Counted from the stretch's first letter, positions 24,702-33,965 are shown. The stretch: DNA of 64,000 nucleotides from CAYMGM01 sp964390005 (GCA_964390005.1 CAYMGM010000009.1:1-64000); one strand, 5' to 3'. A program made the numbers and translations. Notes: a model not told the origin generated them from the letters alone.

Positions 24702-26347
24702 GACAAATGATCTCCGCGCGGCACATCTAAAACTTGCGGCGTTATGGCGATAAAGAGCATCGTGTGAGCTGTCGAATTCGACGACCCGCCACCCAACAGA
24801 TAGTTAAAGGCTGACCCGACCCCTTGGCTGCTCAAAGAAGCCTGTTCGTCATCAAACCCGCCGACAATCAAGGTCGAGCCGCTTTTCAAAAGAGCCTGTT
24901 GAACAAAAACGCGACTGGCTGTTTCTGGAAGCTCGATCGTTTGTGTCGCCGTGGTCGCGGTACGATATTTGATCAAATCCATCAAGCTGAACGAATACTG
25001 CAAAAGAATGCGTCCATCCTCCAAGATACGCGGCGTCACTTGGATGGAAAACCCTTCGCGAATGGTTCCTGGCGTCACCGAATCGCTCGAACTTGACAAG
25101 CTTGATGTGCTCGCGGTGGAGGCAATATAGGTTTGATCCTGCCCAACACGGCGCGAGGCCGGCCGGTTGTTCAGCGTAATCATCGGGAATTGAGCCACGC
25201 GGCTTGTATTCCCAAGGGTCGTCAAAGCCGAAAAAAGCGACGTAATTTGACCTGTATGGTTGGGATTCAAGATCGCAATGCCAAGGCTCGCCCCATTGGC
25301 GACCGTGCTGCCGGGATAGGTTTGCCCCCCCGACGAAAAGCCGTTTGTACCCGTGACGCTTGGCCCCGATGCGCTTGAAATATTGCCGCCCATGTCGCTT
25401 AACCGACGCAAAGCCGTGTTAAACGACATGGCAAAATCGGTTCCCTCTTGCAAAGCAACCGCATAAATCTCAACGTTCACAGCAACCTGCTGAGAAAGCC
25501 GCCGGTTCTCCTCTTGAACATATTTGGCGACCGTCAACATATTTTCAGGCGTCGTCGTCACGGTCACGGTCCCGCTCGACGGCGATACGACAACAGACCC
25601 TTGGCCCTCAATCATGGATTTAATCGTTTGGTTGATTTCGTCCCAAACCTTCAACTCGGCGCTCATGCTTGACGATTGTTGAAGCGAGCTTGTGCTGCTG
25701 GCACTATAGCTTCCGCCCGCCGATCCGCCCGACGAGCCGGAAGAGCCCGAACTCTCATCTTCCTTCATGCCGTCCTTAATTGACTGCGTCCCCGGCAAAG
25801 CCTCAACGACAAAAACGCGCGTTTCGTAACGGGTCACATTGATGGCGGCACCATCATAGGTCCAGCTGACGCCATAATTGCTGGCAACCAAATCCATAAG
25901 ACCTGAAAGAGATCCTTCATAAGACAGCGGCATCCCACTTGAGGCCGAAGCAGCAGCGGCCTTTTGGCTTGCCGAGGACGAACCGGAAACGGCGCCAGAC
26001 AACCCCGAGGCCAGACGCACAGGGATCCCTGTCTGCGACCCGATCGTCGCCGCAATCTCGCCCAGCGGCATATTGTCCGCCGAAACAATCGTCATCCCAT
26101 GCGGGCCTTCATATTTTTGCGGCAAGGGCAACCCATGACGCATGCGCATCGAAACGCTGCCGGCCCAAATCTTGTCCGTAACACGCAAAGGATTATAGCT
26201 TCTTGGCTCGGCAGGATTTTCGCGCGCTTTGCGAATAGTGGCCGAAGCTTCTTCAGCCCTTTCGTCAATCAGCTTGCGCGGTTTTTCGTTATTACATGCT
26301 GCCAAGGCGCACAAAACCAGTACCCACGCAAGATGGCGAAAGTTCAT
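24698..26347 (-). CDS. pilN: Outer-membrane secretin lipoprotein PilN
   Basis: A 549-residue lipoprotein secretin forming the outer-membrane pore for the pilus. The signal peptide ends in a lipobox (LCALAAC, Cys19). An N-domain follows (MTIVSADNMPLGEIAATIGS), then a Ser/Gly-rich low-complexity spacer with Ser-Ser-Gly repeats. The C-terminal secretin domain contains NVEIYAVALQEGTDFAM, SRVAQFPMITLNNRPASRRVG and VNVTPRILEDGRILLQYSFS-like segments, and ends GSTLIVGGF...TMLFIAITPQVLD. An AAGGAG site precedes the ATG. It overlaps pilO by 4 bp. Confidence 0.93.
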   Translation of the reverse strand: MNFRHLAWVLVLCALAACNNEKPRKLIDERAEEASATIRKARENPAEPRSYNPLRVTDKIWAGSVSMRMRHGLPLPQKYEGPHGMTIVSADNMPLGEIAATIGSQTGIPVRLASGLSGAVSGSSSASQKAAAASASSGMPLSYEGSLSGLMDLVASNYGVSWTYDGAAINVTRYETRVFVVEALPGTQSIKDGMKEDESSGSSGSSGGSAGGSYSASSTSSLQQSSSMSAELKVWDEINQTIKSMIEGQGSVVVSPSSGTVTVTTTPENMLTVAKYVQEENRRLSQQVAVNVEIYAVALQEGTDFAMSFNTALRRLSDMGGNISSASGPSVTGTNGFSSGGQTYPGSTVANGASLGIAILNPNHTGQITSLFSALTTLGNTSRVAQFPMITLNNRPASRRVGQDQTYIASTASTSSLSSSSDSVTPGTIREGFSIQVTPRILEDGRILLQYSFSLMDLIKYRTATTATQTIELPETASRVFVQQALLKSGSTLIVGGFDDEQASLSSQGVGSAFNYLLGGGSSNSTAHTMLFIAITPQVLDVPRGDHLS

Positions 26348-26379
26348 GACACACTCCTTAGATTGACCGATCGGAAAGA

Positions 26380-27468
26380 TCAGCCACTATAGTTGTTTCC
26401 AAGCGTTTGAATAACAAGGACAGATTGCCCGCCCGCGGCCCCGTTGTGCAAAGCGCCAACAGGTTGCGGACGCGCTTCCTGAAAACCGGTGAGAAGATGA
26501 CGTACGGCCTCTTCAAAGGATCCGGAAAGGACCACAGACGCTTGAAGAGGAAAATCATATTCAGCTTGCCAAACCAACTCGACATTGGCGCGACGCGACC
26601 AAGCCTCTAACGTTTTGCGCAACGTATCGCCGCGTTCAGCCGACCATGTGTCGATCATTCCCTGCCCCGCTGCGCCATCGCTGACGCCGCCGCTCATGTC
26701 AAGCGGAAGAGCCGCCGCCGTATGCGACGCAACAGTTGCTGGCACGCTCCCATGTTGGGAGGCATATTGTTGATCCAAAGGAACGCCCATTGAGGACGGG
26801 GCCAAAGGCACAGGCCGCCCCTCGTCGGTCGCAGGCGGCAACGCCGCAGAGGAGTCAAGACCGCCTGATTTCTTTAAAGGCTGACTGCCTTGCCGAACAA
26901 TGCGAATCATCTGCCCATCTTCTTGCATGCCAAGGCCGGCAACATGCAGCATATCCGACAACGTCTGCCGCCACGGCGCACCGCCGCGCCAAGAAACAAG
27001 CGCACCCGCATCGACATCTTGCGCCATTGAGAATCCATAATCCGACGGCAAAATCTGACGCAAGGCAACCGTCAAGGGAATATCGTTTGCAAAGCCTTTA
27101 ACGGGCTTTGCATCAAGTTCCTTTCCTTGAGCCGCCATGTCCTTCTGAGCACTGGCAGGAGGAACCAAAACATGTTCAGGCGCACGCGCGGGCGCGCTTT
27201 TTGCCCCAACGGGGGCAAGCGCAGGCACATTCGGCGCGAGCGGAAGGGGGGCCGTTCCTTCGATTGTCACAGGCGCGACACTGTCTAATGAACCCGAAGG
27301 GACCTGAGCCTTTGACGCCGCGGGAGCCTGGGGCGCCTGATCGATCACGGTCGTTCCGGGAGGAACCCACTCGAATCCCGCCTGCGCCCTCGTTGGCAAA
27401 AGGCTCACACCCAAGACCAAAGAGAAGCAAAGCATAGACGTAGATAGAGAAAGATGATTTTTCCGCAT
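26380..27468 (-). CDS. pilL: PilL/TcpQ-like periplasmic pilus protein
   Basis: A 362-residue periplasmic protein with a signal peptide (residues ~1-28, LSTSMLCFSLVLGVSLLPTRAQA) and a Pro/Ala-rich linker. It carries two related modules: residues ~120-185 (ANDIPLTVALRQILPSDYGF, WRQTLSDMLHVAGLGMQ) and ~270-345 (WSAERGDTLRKTLEAWSRRA, VELVWQAEYDFPLQA). Both look like the TcpQ domain that helps the secretin assemble in type IVb systems. It is the first gene of the pil operon, upstream of pilN, the position PilL holds in R64. The ATG at 27468 has an AAGGG site. Confidence 0.8.
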   Translation of the reverse strand: MRKNHLSLSTSMLCFSLVLGVSLLPTRAQAGFEWVPPGTTVIDQAPQAPAASKAQVPSGSLDSVAPVTIEGTAPLPLAPNVPALAPVGAKSAPARAPEHVLVPPASAQKDMAAQGKELDAKPVKGFANDIPLTVALRQILPSDYGFSMAQDVDAGALVSWRGGAPWRQTLSDMLHVAGLGMQEDGQMIRIVRQGSQPLKKSGGLDSSAALPPATDEGRPVPLAPSSMGVPLDQQYASQHGSVPATVASHTAAALPLDMSGGVSDGAAGQGMIDTWSAERGDTLRKTLEAWSRRANVELVWQAEYDFPLQASVVLSGSFEEAVRHLLTGFQEARPQPVGALHNGAAGGQSVLVIQTLGNNYSG

Positions 27469-27697
27469 GACAGGGCCCTTTGCAAAGGCTGATTCGTTTT
27501 CCTTGGACATCCTAAAGGAGAGAGAAGAATCCGACAACGACAGACGAGTCGCTTCTGTTCTGCATAATGAATATGTGCTTTTTAAGCAACAGAAAAAGCT
27601 CTTATGCGTCTGAGACTTCGGCGTGGTGGCCCTAAAATAGGTGGAAAGATCTTCTTTGTCGCTTTCTCGAAATAAAACCTGATGAAAGCTTCAAACG

Positions 27698-27970
27698 TTA
27701 TTCGCCACAATAATCGGTCCAATAACGCTGCCCTGTCCGTCCGGTTGCGGGCCGCCTGATGCCCAAAAACCAGCATCGAAGGGCACGCAAAGCCGAATCA
27801 AAAGTCAGTCCAAAGCGTTCAAGACCCAAAAAAACAAACATAAGAAGAATAACAAGAATAAAGGTCCATAGACGCATATGAACGAGAAAAAGCATCACCG
27901 CCAAAAAGGCGCGGGCATCAAAGATAAAAAACCGAGCCGGTTTTTGCGTATTTCGCCAATGGATGTCCAC
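27698..27970 (-). CDS. icmT: IcmT/TraK-like type IVB secretion protein
   Basis: A 90-residue membrane protein matching IcmT of Dot/Icm systems (TraK of R64). It has the family N-terminus HWRNTQKPARFFIFDARAF, two close membrane spans (VMLFLVHMRLWTFILVILL, MFVFLGLERFGLTF) and LRALRCWFLGIRRPA. IcmT is a small inner-membrane component needed for transport and, in Legionella, for pore-mediated egress. It starts with GTG at 27970 behind an AGAGG site. It follows dotB after 70 bp, reproducing the R64 order traH-I-J-K (dotD-dotC-dotB-icmT). A 230-bp gap to pilL follows. Confidence 0.88.
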   Translation of the reverse strand: MDIHWRNTQKPARFFIFDARAFLAVMLFLVHMRLWTFILVILLMFVFLGLERFGLTFDSALRALRCWFLGIRRPATGRTGQRYWTDYCGE

Positions 27971-28041
27971 GAAACCAACCTCTTTTGCCCGTCGTAGGCC
28001 TAAGGAATAAGCCTTCTCAACCTACGCGCAAAAAACCAAAA

Positions 28042-29301
28042 TCAGATTAACGGGATATCATCCTCGTCAAAGTTCATTTCCGCCATCAGTGAATCAACGG
28101 AAGGCCCTGACGACGATGACTCTTCAGCGCGATCAAAGCCATCATCGCCTGAAAAGCCTTTGACGAGCAACAGATAGGTCCGTCGATCAATAAGCCCATC
28201 CTTAAAGGCGGCATTGGCCGATTGCTCCATTGTTTTGCCATAACGGACCAAAAAGCGTTGCGTCTCCGTTGTCCAACGCTCAACAGGCATATCTAAAAGT
28301 TGCTCGCGGACGTTTTCATCAAACACCAAAAACTCGCGCAAACCGATACGCCCACCGCCCACGCGCGGCACAAGCGCCTGCGTGACAACCATGCGCAAGG
28401 TTTCCATCAGCGCATAAGCACGTTCTGTTCGTTCTGTCGGCTCGAACACACTCACCATACGGCGAACAGAAGCCGCCACGCCAATCGTGTGCAGCGTCGA
28501 ATAAACCAAATGCCCCGTCTGTCCCGCTTCGATCGCGGCCGACATGGTTTCGCGGTCACGCGCTTCGCCAACTAAAATAATATTGGGCTTGCGACGCAAC
28601 GCGTTGCGGACCCCCGCCGCAAAATTTGGCAAATGGCGCGGAATCTCGGATTGCGCCACCAGCGAACGCGGCCCCGTAATGGTGTCATAAACATATTCGA
28701 TGGGCGCTTCATAGGTCAGCAATTTACCCGAGCCCTGTTCACGTTCGATCAACATGCGGCACCCTGACGCCAAAAGGGTCGTTTTCCCGCTTCCCGTAGG
28801 GCCTGTAACCAAAATCATGCCTTGGCGCGGCGCCCAGTTATTGATGATCATATCCTCGACGCCCAAATCCTTCATCGATGGCGGAAGGTTGGGCAAACTG
28901 CGCAATGTCACCTGAACGGAATCGCGTCCATGACTAAGAATAGCCGTGATATTGGTACGAAAACGATAGCGTGTGTTTCGATCAGGCCGGACTTCGTACG
29001 AAAGATCCAAATCGCGTCCTGAAGCCAGCTTAGCCAAAGCATCGGGACCGTAAATACGGTTCAACACGTTGGCCATATCGGCCGAATCCATCGCGCGGCG
29101 CGTCACAGGATATAAAATCCCGTCGACTTCGATGGTGACCGGGCGGTCTGTTTGAAAAGTTACGTCAGAGGTGCGGCGCTGCACGGCCCACAGAAGAAAC
29201 GGATCGATATCCGTCTCTTGCAAACGCATGGGCTCTTCCGGCCACAGACCGATATCGGTCTGTGCCGCTGCAAACATATCTACCGAGGTGCCGTTGTCCA
29301 C
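28042..29301 (-). CDS. dotB: Type IVB secretion ATPase DotB (TraJ)
   Basis: A 419-residue cytoplasmic hexameric ATPase of the PilT/DotB class that powers Dot/Icm transport. The N-terminal PAS-like region (LLWAVQRRTSDVTFQTDRPV) is followed by Walker A GPTGSGKTTL, an Asp box, Walker B NIILVGEARDRETM and an intact His box VYSTLHTIGVAAS. It starts with GTG at 29301, within the last codons of dotC (22-bp overlap), behind a GGAG site. The acidic C-terminal tail (MAEMNFDEDDIPL) is unusual. It is distinct from the two DotB-like paralogs at 58075-60146. Confidence 0.93.
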   Translation of the reverse strand: MDNGTSVDMFAAAQTDIGLWPEEPMRLQETDIDPFLLWAVQRRTSDVTFQTDRPVTIEVDGILYPVTRRAMDSADMANVLNRIYGPDALAKLASGRDLDLSYEVRPDRNTRYRFRTNITAILSHGRDSVQVTLRSLPNLPPSMKDLGVEDMIINNWAPRQGMILVTGPTGSGKTTLLASGCRMLIEREQGSGKLLTYEAPIEYVYDTITGPRSLVAQSEIPRHLPNFAAGVRNALRRKPNIILVGEARDRETMSAAIEAGQTGHLVYSTLHTIGVAASVRRMVSVFEPTERTERAYALMETLRMVVTQALVPRVGGGRIGLREFLVFDENVREQLLDMPVERWTTETQRFLVRYGKTMEQSANAAFKDGLIDRRTYLLLVKGFSGDDGFDRAEESSSSGPSVDSLMAEMNFDEDDIPLI

Positions 29302-30122
29302 TTGTCACTCCGCGGGATCAGCTTAGACGGGCCAGTGATCGTCAACCCACGATCGCCAACACGCATTTCCGAACCGCCGCCCGTGACGCCATGATCTTCA
29401 TGCAGCGCGTAGGGCGCCGAAATCATGCCTTGGGCCAAAAGCTCACGATAACGAACCATGCCGACATAGTCATTGGTCAAACGGTCCAGATCGGCTTCAA
29501 AGGTTTCTTCAGCCTGCTGGACGCCAGCGTTCCAGCCTTCTTGAACGTTAGCGCGCCAGAGCTTACGCTCATCTTCGTCTTTGGGCAACAGCAGGGCAGG
29601 CGGCGGGTCGACGCGCCCCCAATCCCGTTCTAAATACAAGCGCCAATTACGCGCCGCCGTCACAATGCGCGCCGCGCGATTAATACGAAAGACACGATCG
29701 GCGACAGCGGCTTCTTGTCCGGCGCCGTTGACGATAACGGCACGTTGCGCTTCAGAGACGACCGGCGGCTCAATCAATAGCCCCGACGAAGCCGGAAGCA
29801 GCAAGCGCGAAAAATCAAACGTTTTCGTCATGCTCGCGTCATACTCAGCCAAGCGGCGTTGGATCTCAAAAGTCCGATAAGCCAAACCACCGCGTGCACC
29901 ATAAGACAAGGCCGCCTCGCGAAGGGCATCGGTTCGAATCTGCAAACCGACATTGTCCGGCTTGACGTCTGTTCCGCTTGCTTGCTCTTGCAGTTCCGTC
30001 AAAACGGGCGGCGGCGGCGAAGCTTCGGGCGTAGTCTCGCCCGCGATTCCCTGCCCCACGCTCACCAGAACAAGCAGGCTGGCACAAGACAAAACAAAAA
30101 AGAAACGGGTTTTTATCGACAT
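29280..30122 (-). CDS. dotC: Type IVB outer-membrane complex protein DotC (TraI)
   Basis: A 280-residue exported protein of the DotC/TraI family. It has an N-terminal signal sequence, then LREAALSYGARGGLAYRTFE, LDRVFDFSRLLLPASS-like text (TFDFSRLLLPASSGLLIEPP), ARIVTAARNWRLYLERDW and WNAGVQQAEETFEADLDRLT, all typical. DotC with DotD and DotH builds the outer-membrane core. A lipobox is not convincing: the only Cys is at position 13, in the middle of the hydrophobic stretch, so lipidation seen in Legionella DotC may be absent. An AGAGGG site precedes the ATG. Confidence 0.9.
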   Translation of the reverse strand: MSIKTRFFFVLSCASLLVLVSVGQGIAGETTPEASPPPPVLTELQEQASGTDVKPDNVGLQIRTDALREAALSYGARGGLAYRTFEIQRRLAEYDASMTKTFDFSRLLLPASSGLLIEPPVVSEAQRAVIVNGAGQEAAVADRVFRINRAARIVTAARNWRLYLERDWGRVDPPPALLLPKDEDERKLWRANVQEGWNAGVQQAEETFEADLDRLTNDYVGMVRYRELLAQGMISAPYALHEDHGVTGGGSEMRVGDRGLTITGPSKLIPRSDKWTTAPR

Positions 30123-30140
30123 TGCACCCTCTTTTAGCCC

Positions 30141-30626
30141 TTACAGCCGATCGGCTGGCGCATAACGCAGTTCAATCACGCCTGTCGCGCCATCAAGCCG
30201 CAAATCGGCGCGACGCCCAGCCTGCAAGCCAATATCGCGTAAAATCTCGACCATGGGTTTTTGATAGGCATCGACAGCGACCGTCAAAGGAACCGGCGGA
30301 CGCGACCCTAAGACATGAAACTGCATGCCGCCACGCTGCGCCAACGTACGCGTAATCTGTTCGATAGGGCCACTCCAACGCACCGAAACGGCTTCTAACA
30401 AAGCGGGGGGCGCGTTCGAAAAATCATCTTGAGGCGGTACAATCTGCGTTTTTTGCTGCTCAATGCCCGAAATCGTATCCAAAGCCCCAGCGGCCTTTTC
30501 TGCCGCAGCCGCCAAACGCGTGCTAACCACATCGGGTTCAGCGGCGACGGGAACGACGGTTTTTTCGCATCCCATCAAAGCCAGAGACAGAACGACCAAC
30601 GATACGTGAAGAGAAAGTTTTTTCAT
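30141..30626 (-). CDS. dotD: Type IVB outer-membrane lipoprotein DotD (TraH)
   Basis: A 161-residue lipoprotein: signal peptide, lipobox LALMGC, then a Pro/Gln-rich linker and a C-terminal secretin N-domain-like fold (VRWSGPIEQITRTLAQRGG, YQKPMVEILRDIGLQAG, GVIELRYA), the DotD/TraH architecture. It starts the dotD-dotC-dotB-icmT set. The ATG at 30626 gives a normal lipoprotein signal. DotD places DotH in the outer membrane, but no dotH gene is visible in this window. Confidence 0.88.
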   Translation of the reverse strand: MKKLSLHVSLVVLSLALMGCEKTVVPVAAEPDVVSTRLAAAAEKAAGALDTISGIEQQKTQIVPPQDDFSNAPPALLEAVSVRWSGPIEQITRTLAQRGGMQFHVLGSRPPVPLTVAVDAYQKPMVEILRDIGLQAGRRADLRLDGATGVIELRYAPADRL

Positions 30627-30865
30627 GTCCGCACACAGTCTGTAAGTTGCCTGTAAATTGCTATCAGTCCTTGAGCTTGGCGACAGTGACAAACGGTCGA
30701 TAATGGCCCGCTTTTATGCCCCAAAACCTTGATCCCTCATAAAGACCTGCCTTCGCAAGCAAGCCCTTTGGGGTTGATATATAAACGTTCTAAACCGCCG
30801 GCACAACGCTTTCCTTGCCTTCTTCTTGCCTTTTTTGCGCGCTGTCGGCGCAAGGCCACAGGCGT

Positions 30866-31213
30866 CTAATCATGATACCGCAGATAATGCAGCGCAAACC
30901 CCATAAGGACCCCGGCAGGCAAGAACAAAAGGAGGCCAACGACCCAATCGCCGGTAAACAGGTGGAACAAGGCGACCGTAAACAAGGCCGCCGCTCCAAC
31001 GGCATAAATGATGGTTGCGTTGGGCAGTTCGGCAGGCATTTGCCCAGCCGACGGAATCAAAGGGCTTAAAAACGCCGTCATCCGATCTATCTTTTCGGGA
31101 TCAATTAAGGCCGGCAGTTTATTTTTAGGCGGGTAAGGCTGTCCTCGCGGCACAAGGGGGCGACGCCTAGACTGGTTCGGCGGCAGTAGTTTTTTTTCCA
31201 ACCAATCCAGCAT
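30866..31213 (-). CDS. Small two-span membrane protein of the dot/pil cluster
   Basis: A 115-residue protein with a basic, Pro-rich N-terminal half (SRRRPLVPRGQPYPPKNKLP) and two membrane spans at ~68-86 and ~90-108 (IIYAVGAAALFTVALFHLFT, VVGLLLFLPAGVLMGFAL). It ends in LRYHD. It lies between dotD (240 bp downstream) and the DsbC-like gene (38 bp upstream), all minus strand, so a role in the secretion apparatus is likely. I cannot match it to a named Icm/Dot or Tra protein. 30627-30865 holds no other gene that I can support. Confidence 0.6.
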   Translation of the reverse strand: MLDWLEKKLLPPNQSRRRPLVPRGQPYPPKNKLPALIDPEKIDRMTAFLSPLIPSAGQMPAELPNATIIYAVGAAALFTVALFHLFTGDWVVGLLLFLPAGVLMGFALHYLRYHD

Positions 31214-31251
31214 AGGTCGACTTCCCTTCTGCGGCAGGCCGCCATCAAAGG

Positions 31252-32247
31252 CTATTGCCCAAGCAGCCCCGCCAAGATAGAGGCCATACGATTGGGTTTC
31301 CCCTGAACGATCTTGATTTCATGATCCTTGGCCGCACGATAAACCAGATAGGGCACGGCTTGGATTTGCCAACGATCCATCATGGCCCGGTTGGCCCCAA
31401 CGGCGCGAACATGCACGCCATCGGGCGTTCCCCCTAAAGCCGCGGCATCGCCACCGATATATTTTTCCCAAACGTCAAAGGGATTTTTAACCTGCAGCAG
31501 CATCGCCATAACGCGGACATCCTCTTTCGACGCCACCCCAACCGTCGCGGGAATTAAATGGACTTGGATCTTTCCTTCCTGGACGGGGTCTTTCAGATCT
31601 TTCCAAATATCGCTGCACCCTGTGCATTTGGTATCGACCAACATATAAAGCTCGGGCTTGCCCGAAGGGCCATTGGCGACGCCAGCCGCCGCGCGTAAAT
31701 CCATAATCAATCGCTCGCCGGGCGACAAGGTGATGGCGGGCAGAATATTTCCCAGTGTTTGTGTCTTCTCATAATCGGCAGGCAACGACGCCGTCCCCCC
31801 AGCCACGGCGCCCGCAACCATCGCGTTAGACTGTTGCACAGCCGCCGGGCGCAAAATCGCGGCAACATCTTTGTTGGTATCGGCTAACTGCGCGACTTGA
31901 ATAGAAGTAATAGGATCCCCTGAATCTGTCAGCATGACACCGATAAAAAGCGTATGACGATCCGGCGCGACATAAATCATCTGAATCTGCCCCCCCTTGA
32001 CAACCAGCCACCCCGTCAGCCCCGAACGCTCGCCCATATAATAGATCGAGCCGCCGCCCCGGATGATCTCGGCCATTAAAGGAACAATGGCAGGATTATA
32101 AGGCTGGGTTCCTTGATTATAGAGCCCCACAGACTGGCCTGTCGCCGCGTGTACCGACTGGGCCGCCAAGGGCAGAGCCACCAGCAGGGCGCTCAAGCTT
32201 AAAACACCCAAACGACGCTGAAACCACGCCCTTTTTTTCCCGCGCAT
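31252..32247 (-). CDS. DsbC/DsbG-like thiol:disulfide protein
   Basis: A 331-residue exported protein with a signal peptide (residues ~10-35). The C-terminal thioredoxin-like domain has the active site CTGC (in VDTKCTGCSDIW) and a cis-proline loop (IQAVPYLVYRA). The N-terminal half looks like a dimerisation/linker part similar in layout to DsbC/DsbG. Such proteins isomerise disulfides in the periplasm. In this neighbourhood they could fold Cys-containing pilins and secreted proteins. TrbB/DsbC-like proteins are common in conjugation clusters. The ATG at 32247 with a GAGG site was preferred to one five codons upstream. Confidence 0.8.
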   Translation of the reverse strand: MRGKKRAWFQRRLGVLSLSALLVALPLAAQSVHAATGQSVGLYNQGTQPYNPAIVPLMAEIIRGGGSIYYMGERSGLTGWLVVKGGQIQMIYVAPDRHTLFIGVMLTDSGDPITSIQVAQLADTNKDVAAILRPAAVQQSNAMVAGAVAGGTASLPADYEKTQTLGNILPAITLSPGERLIMDLRAAAGVANGPSGKPELYMLVDTKCTGCSDIWKDLKDPVQEGKIQVHLIPATVGVASKEDVRVMAMLLQVKNPFDVWEKYIGGDAAALGGTPDGVHVRAVGANRAMMDRWQIQAVPYLVYRAAKDHEIKIVQGKPNRMASILAGLLGQ

Positions 32248-32401
32248 AAGAACCTCATTCAAGAATAGTAAGGCCGGAACATGACAAGCCAGAAAAAGAC
32301 CGCTTTTGACTTTGCGTAAAGGCTCACCCCAAACGATTCTTCGCTTATACTACACATTCCCACACGCAAAAAACGCTTTTCGTGAAGGCCCCCAAAAGAC
32401 C

Positions 32402-32854
32402 CTATCGCTGAGCATAATAAGTCCGCGCGGTTGACGTGTTGTCATAACGGATCAAGCCTTTTCGATCCATCACGGCAATGACTTTGCGCGCATAGGGATA
32501 ACCGATCCAAGGCGTCGCGGAGTGGTAACGGGCAATCCCAGCGTAAAGAGACCCGGTTTCGGCGATTTTCTGATGAAGAATCCAAGCAGCGACACGAACG
32601 TTCAAACAACCGTCATCGCGGACCAAGGTGCGGGCGCGCCGTGAATCGACGCCCCAAACGCGGGCCAATTGAGGCAACCACTGCGTATTGACCTGCATAG
32701 GACCTAAATCATAGGTTCCGTTGACATTAGGCCCGACCTCTTGGCCGATCCGCCCACCTTCGACATGCATAATGCCGATCATAACGGCTGGCGGCACCTG
32801 ATAGGTCTGCGATGCCAGCAAAAGACAAGCGGCAAGGGCTTGAGCCGTCATCAT
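32402..32854 (-). CDS. Lytic transglycosylase (PilT/VirB1-like)
   Basis: A 150-residue protein with a short hydrophobic export signal and a goose-type lysozyme/transglycosylase (SLT) domain. Seen are the catalytic Glu in MIGIMHVEGGRIG, YDLGPMQVNTQWLPQL (family G-x-M-Q-I/V-N motif), and a C-terminal ARYHSATPWIGYPYARKV (family Y-N/H-S..Y..KV). These enzymes cut peptidoglycan locally to let secretion or pilus machines through. PilT of R64 and VirB1/TraN-type proteins play this part. Its ATG overlaps the preceding stop as ATGA. The remaining 32248-32401 looks empty. Confidence 0.9.
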   Translation of the reverse strand: MMTAQALAACLLLASQTYQVPPAVMIGIMHVEGGRIGQEVGPNVNGTYDLGPMQVNTQWLPQLARVWGVDSRRARTLVRDDGCLNVRVAAWILHQKIAETGSLYAGIARYHSATPWIGYPYARKVIAVMDRKGLIRYDNTSTARTYYAQR

Positions 32855-33705
32855 GGCCAAGCCTGTTTTTCAAGTTGCGCCGTCTCGGGCACATCAAGAT
32901 AGGTTGCCAGCGTCGCCAGCATGGCCATACGTTGATTAAACGCTTGCCAGACCTGAACCATCGGCACCGTGTTGCCGTGTTGCGCAAAATAGGCGGCACG
33001 ATCTTCTGCGCTCATGTACAAAAGACGATCCGCTTCGGCATAGTGGCATTCGGTGTAGATTTGACCAGCAGCGCGTAAAATGCTCCAGCACAAAAGACGC
33101 CATTGATCCGGCGTTGCCGAAGGCTCGGCCAACGCGCGCGTAACTTGGTCGGCAATACGCACCAATCGTTCGGCGACGTCGGCCAACAATTCGTGTTCCG
33201 AACGACCGAAGGCATACTGAGCGATCGCGCCGATCACAGGCACCAGCGCTTCCATCATCTGCGCCCGAAAAGTTGCAACCGTGTTGGGAAGCGCCTCGCC
33301 TCCGGCAGGAATTTGTGTCTTAAACTTTTCCTGCAGCGTCACCGCGATACCGGCTAAATCGCTGATTTCCTGCGCGCTCGGCGCATGCCCCGACGAGCGG
33401 AAGCTCGCGGCCACAACCTGGCTCGCAGCCCCCACCAAAGACCAGCGCACAGCCGGATCCAATTGTTCTTCCTGGCCGCCCAAAACGCTGGCTAAAGCCT
33501 TATTCAATTCGACCGTGCTGTCGACGAGTTGAACAAAAGGCGCCGTATCGATTTGACCGGGAACATCCGATTTTGCCCCTGCGGGCGCTTCGGCCAAGGC
33601 TTGCATCAACGGTGCGCCGACCTGACGGAAGGCCACCAAAAGAGTTTGGATATTAGCGGTTTGTTCCGTTTGCTTTTCGTCGCTATCGTTTGTTGCGTCG
33701 CTCAT
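32851..33705 (-). CDS. Helical cytoplasmic protein of the dot/pil cluster, unknown
   Basis: A 284-residue, Ala/Gln/Leu-rich soluble protein with no signal peptide or membrane span, predicted almost wholly helical. The N-terminus is acidic and polar (MSDATNDSDEKQTEQT). It is translationally coupled (4-bp overlap) to the transglycosylase gene. No family is recognised. Location suggests an accessory or chaperone-like part of the secretion or pilus machine. The 260 bp upstream (33706-33965) shows no ORF of interest and may hold a promoter for this gene. Confidence 0.65.
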   Translation of the reverse strand: MSDATNDSDEKQTEQTANIQTLLVAFRQVGAPLMQALAEAPAGAKSDVPGQIDTAPFVQLVDSTVELNKALASVLGGQEEQLDPAVRWSLVGAASQVVAASFRSSGHAPSAQEISDLAGIAVTLQEKFKTQIPAGGEALPNTVATFRAQMMEALVPVIGAIAQYAFGRSEHELLADVAERLVRIADQVTRALAEPSATPDQWRLLCWSILRAAGQIYTECHYAEADRLLYMSAEDRAAYFAQHGNTVPMVQVWQAFNQRMAMLATLATYLDVPETAQLEKQAWP

Positions 33706-33965
33706 CTTGTAAACATCCTGTCAAATCAACTTCGTTGTTCTGTGCGGCCCAGCGGGAAACAAAGCCGAAATCTTCTTGTCCCATCGTTCTTTGACGTGTG
33801 CCACGATCTTTCGGCATAAGGATTATTGCTAGCATAAAGCGCGGCAAGAGCCAAAACCTTCTCGCCTTAATTCCTTTCACAAGCCCTATTCATGACACGT
33901 GCGGGTTTCTCAATCGTTAACCATCGAAATCAGGCAACATCCCATTGATATAAAAGAAAAATATA

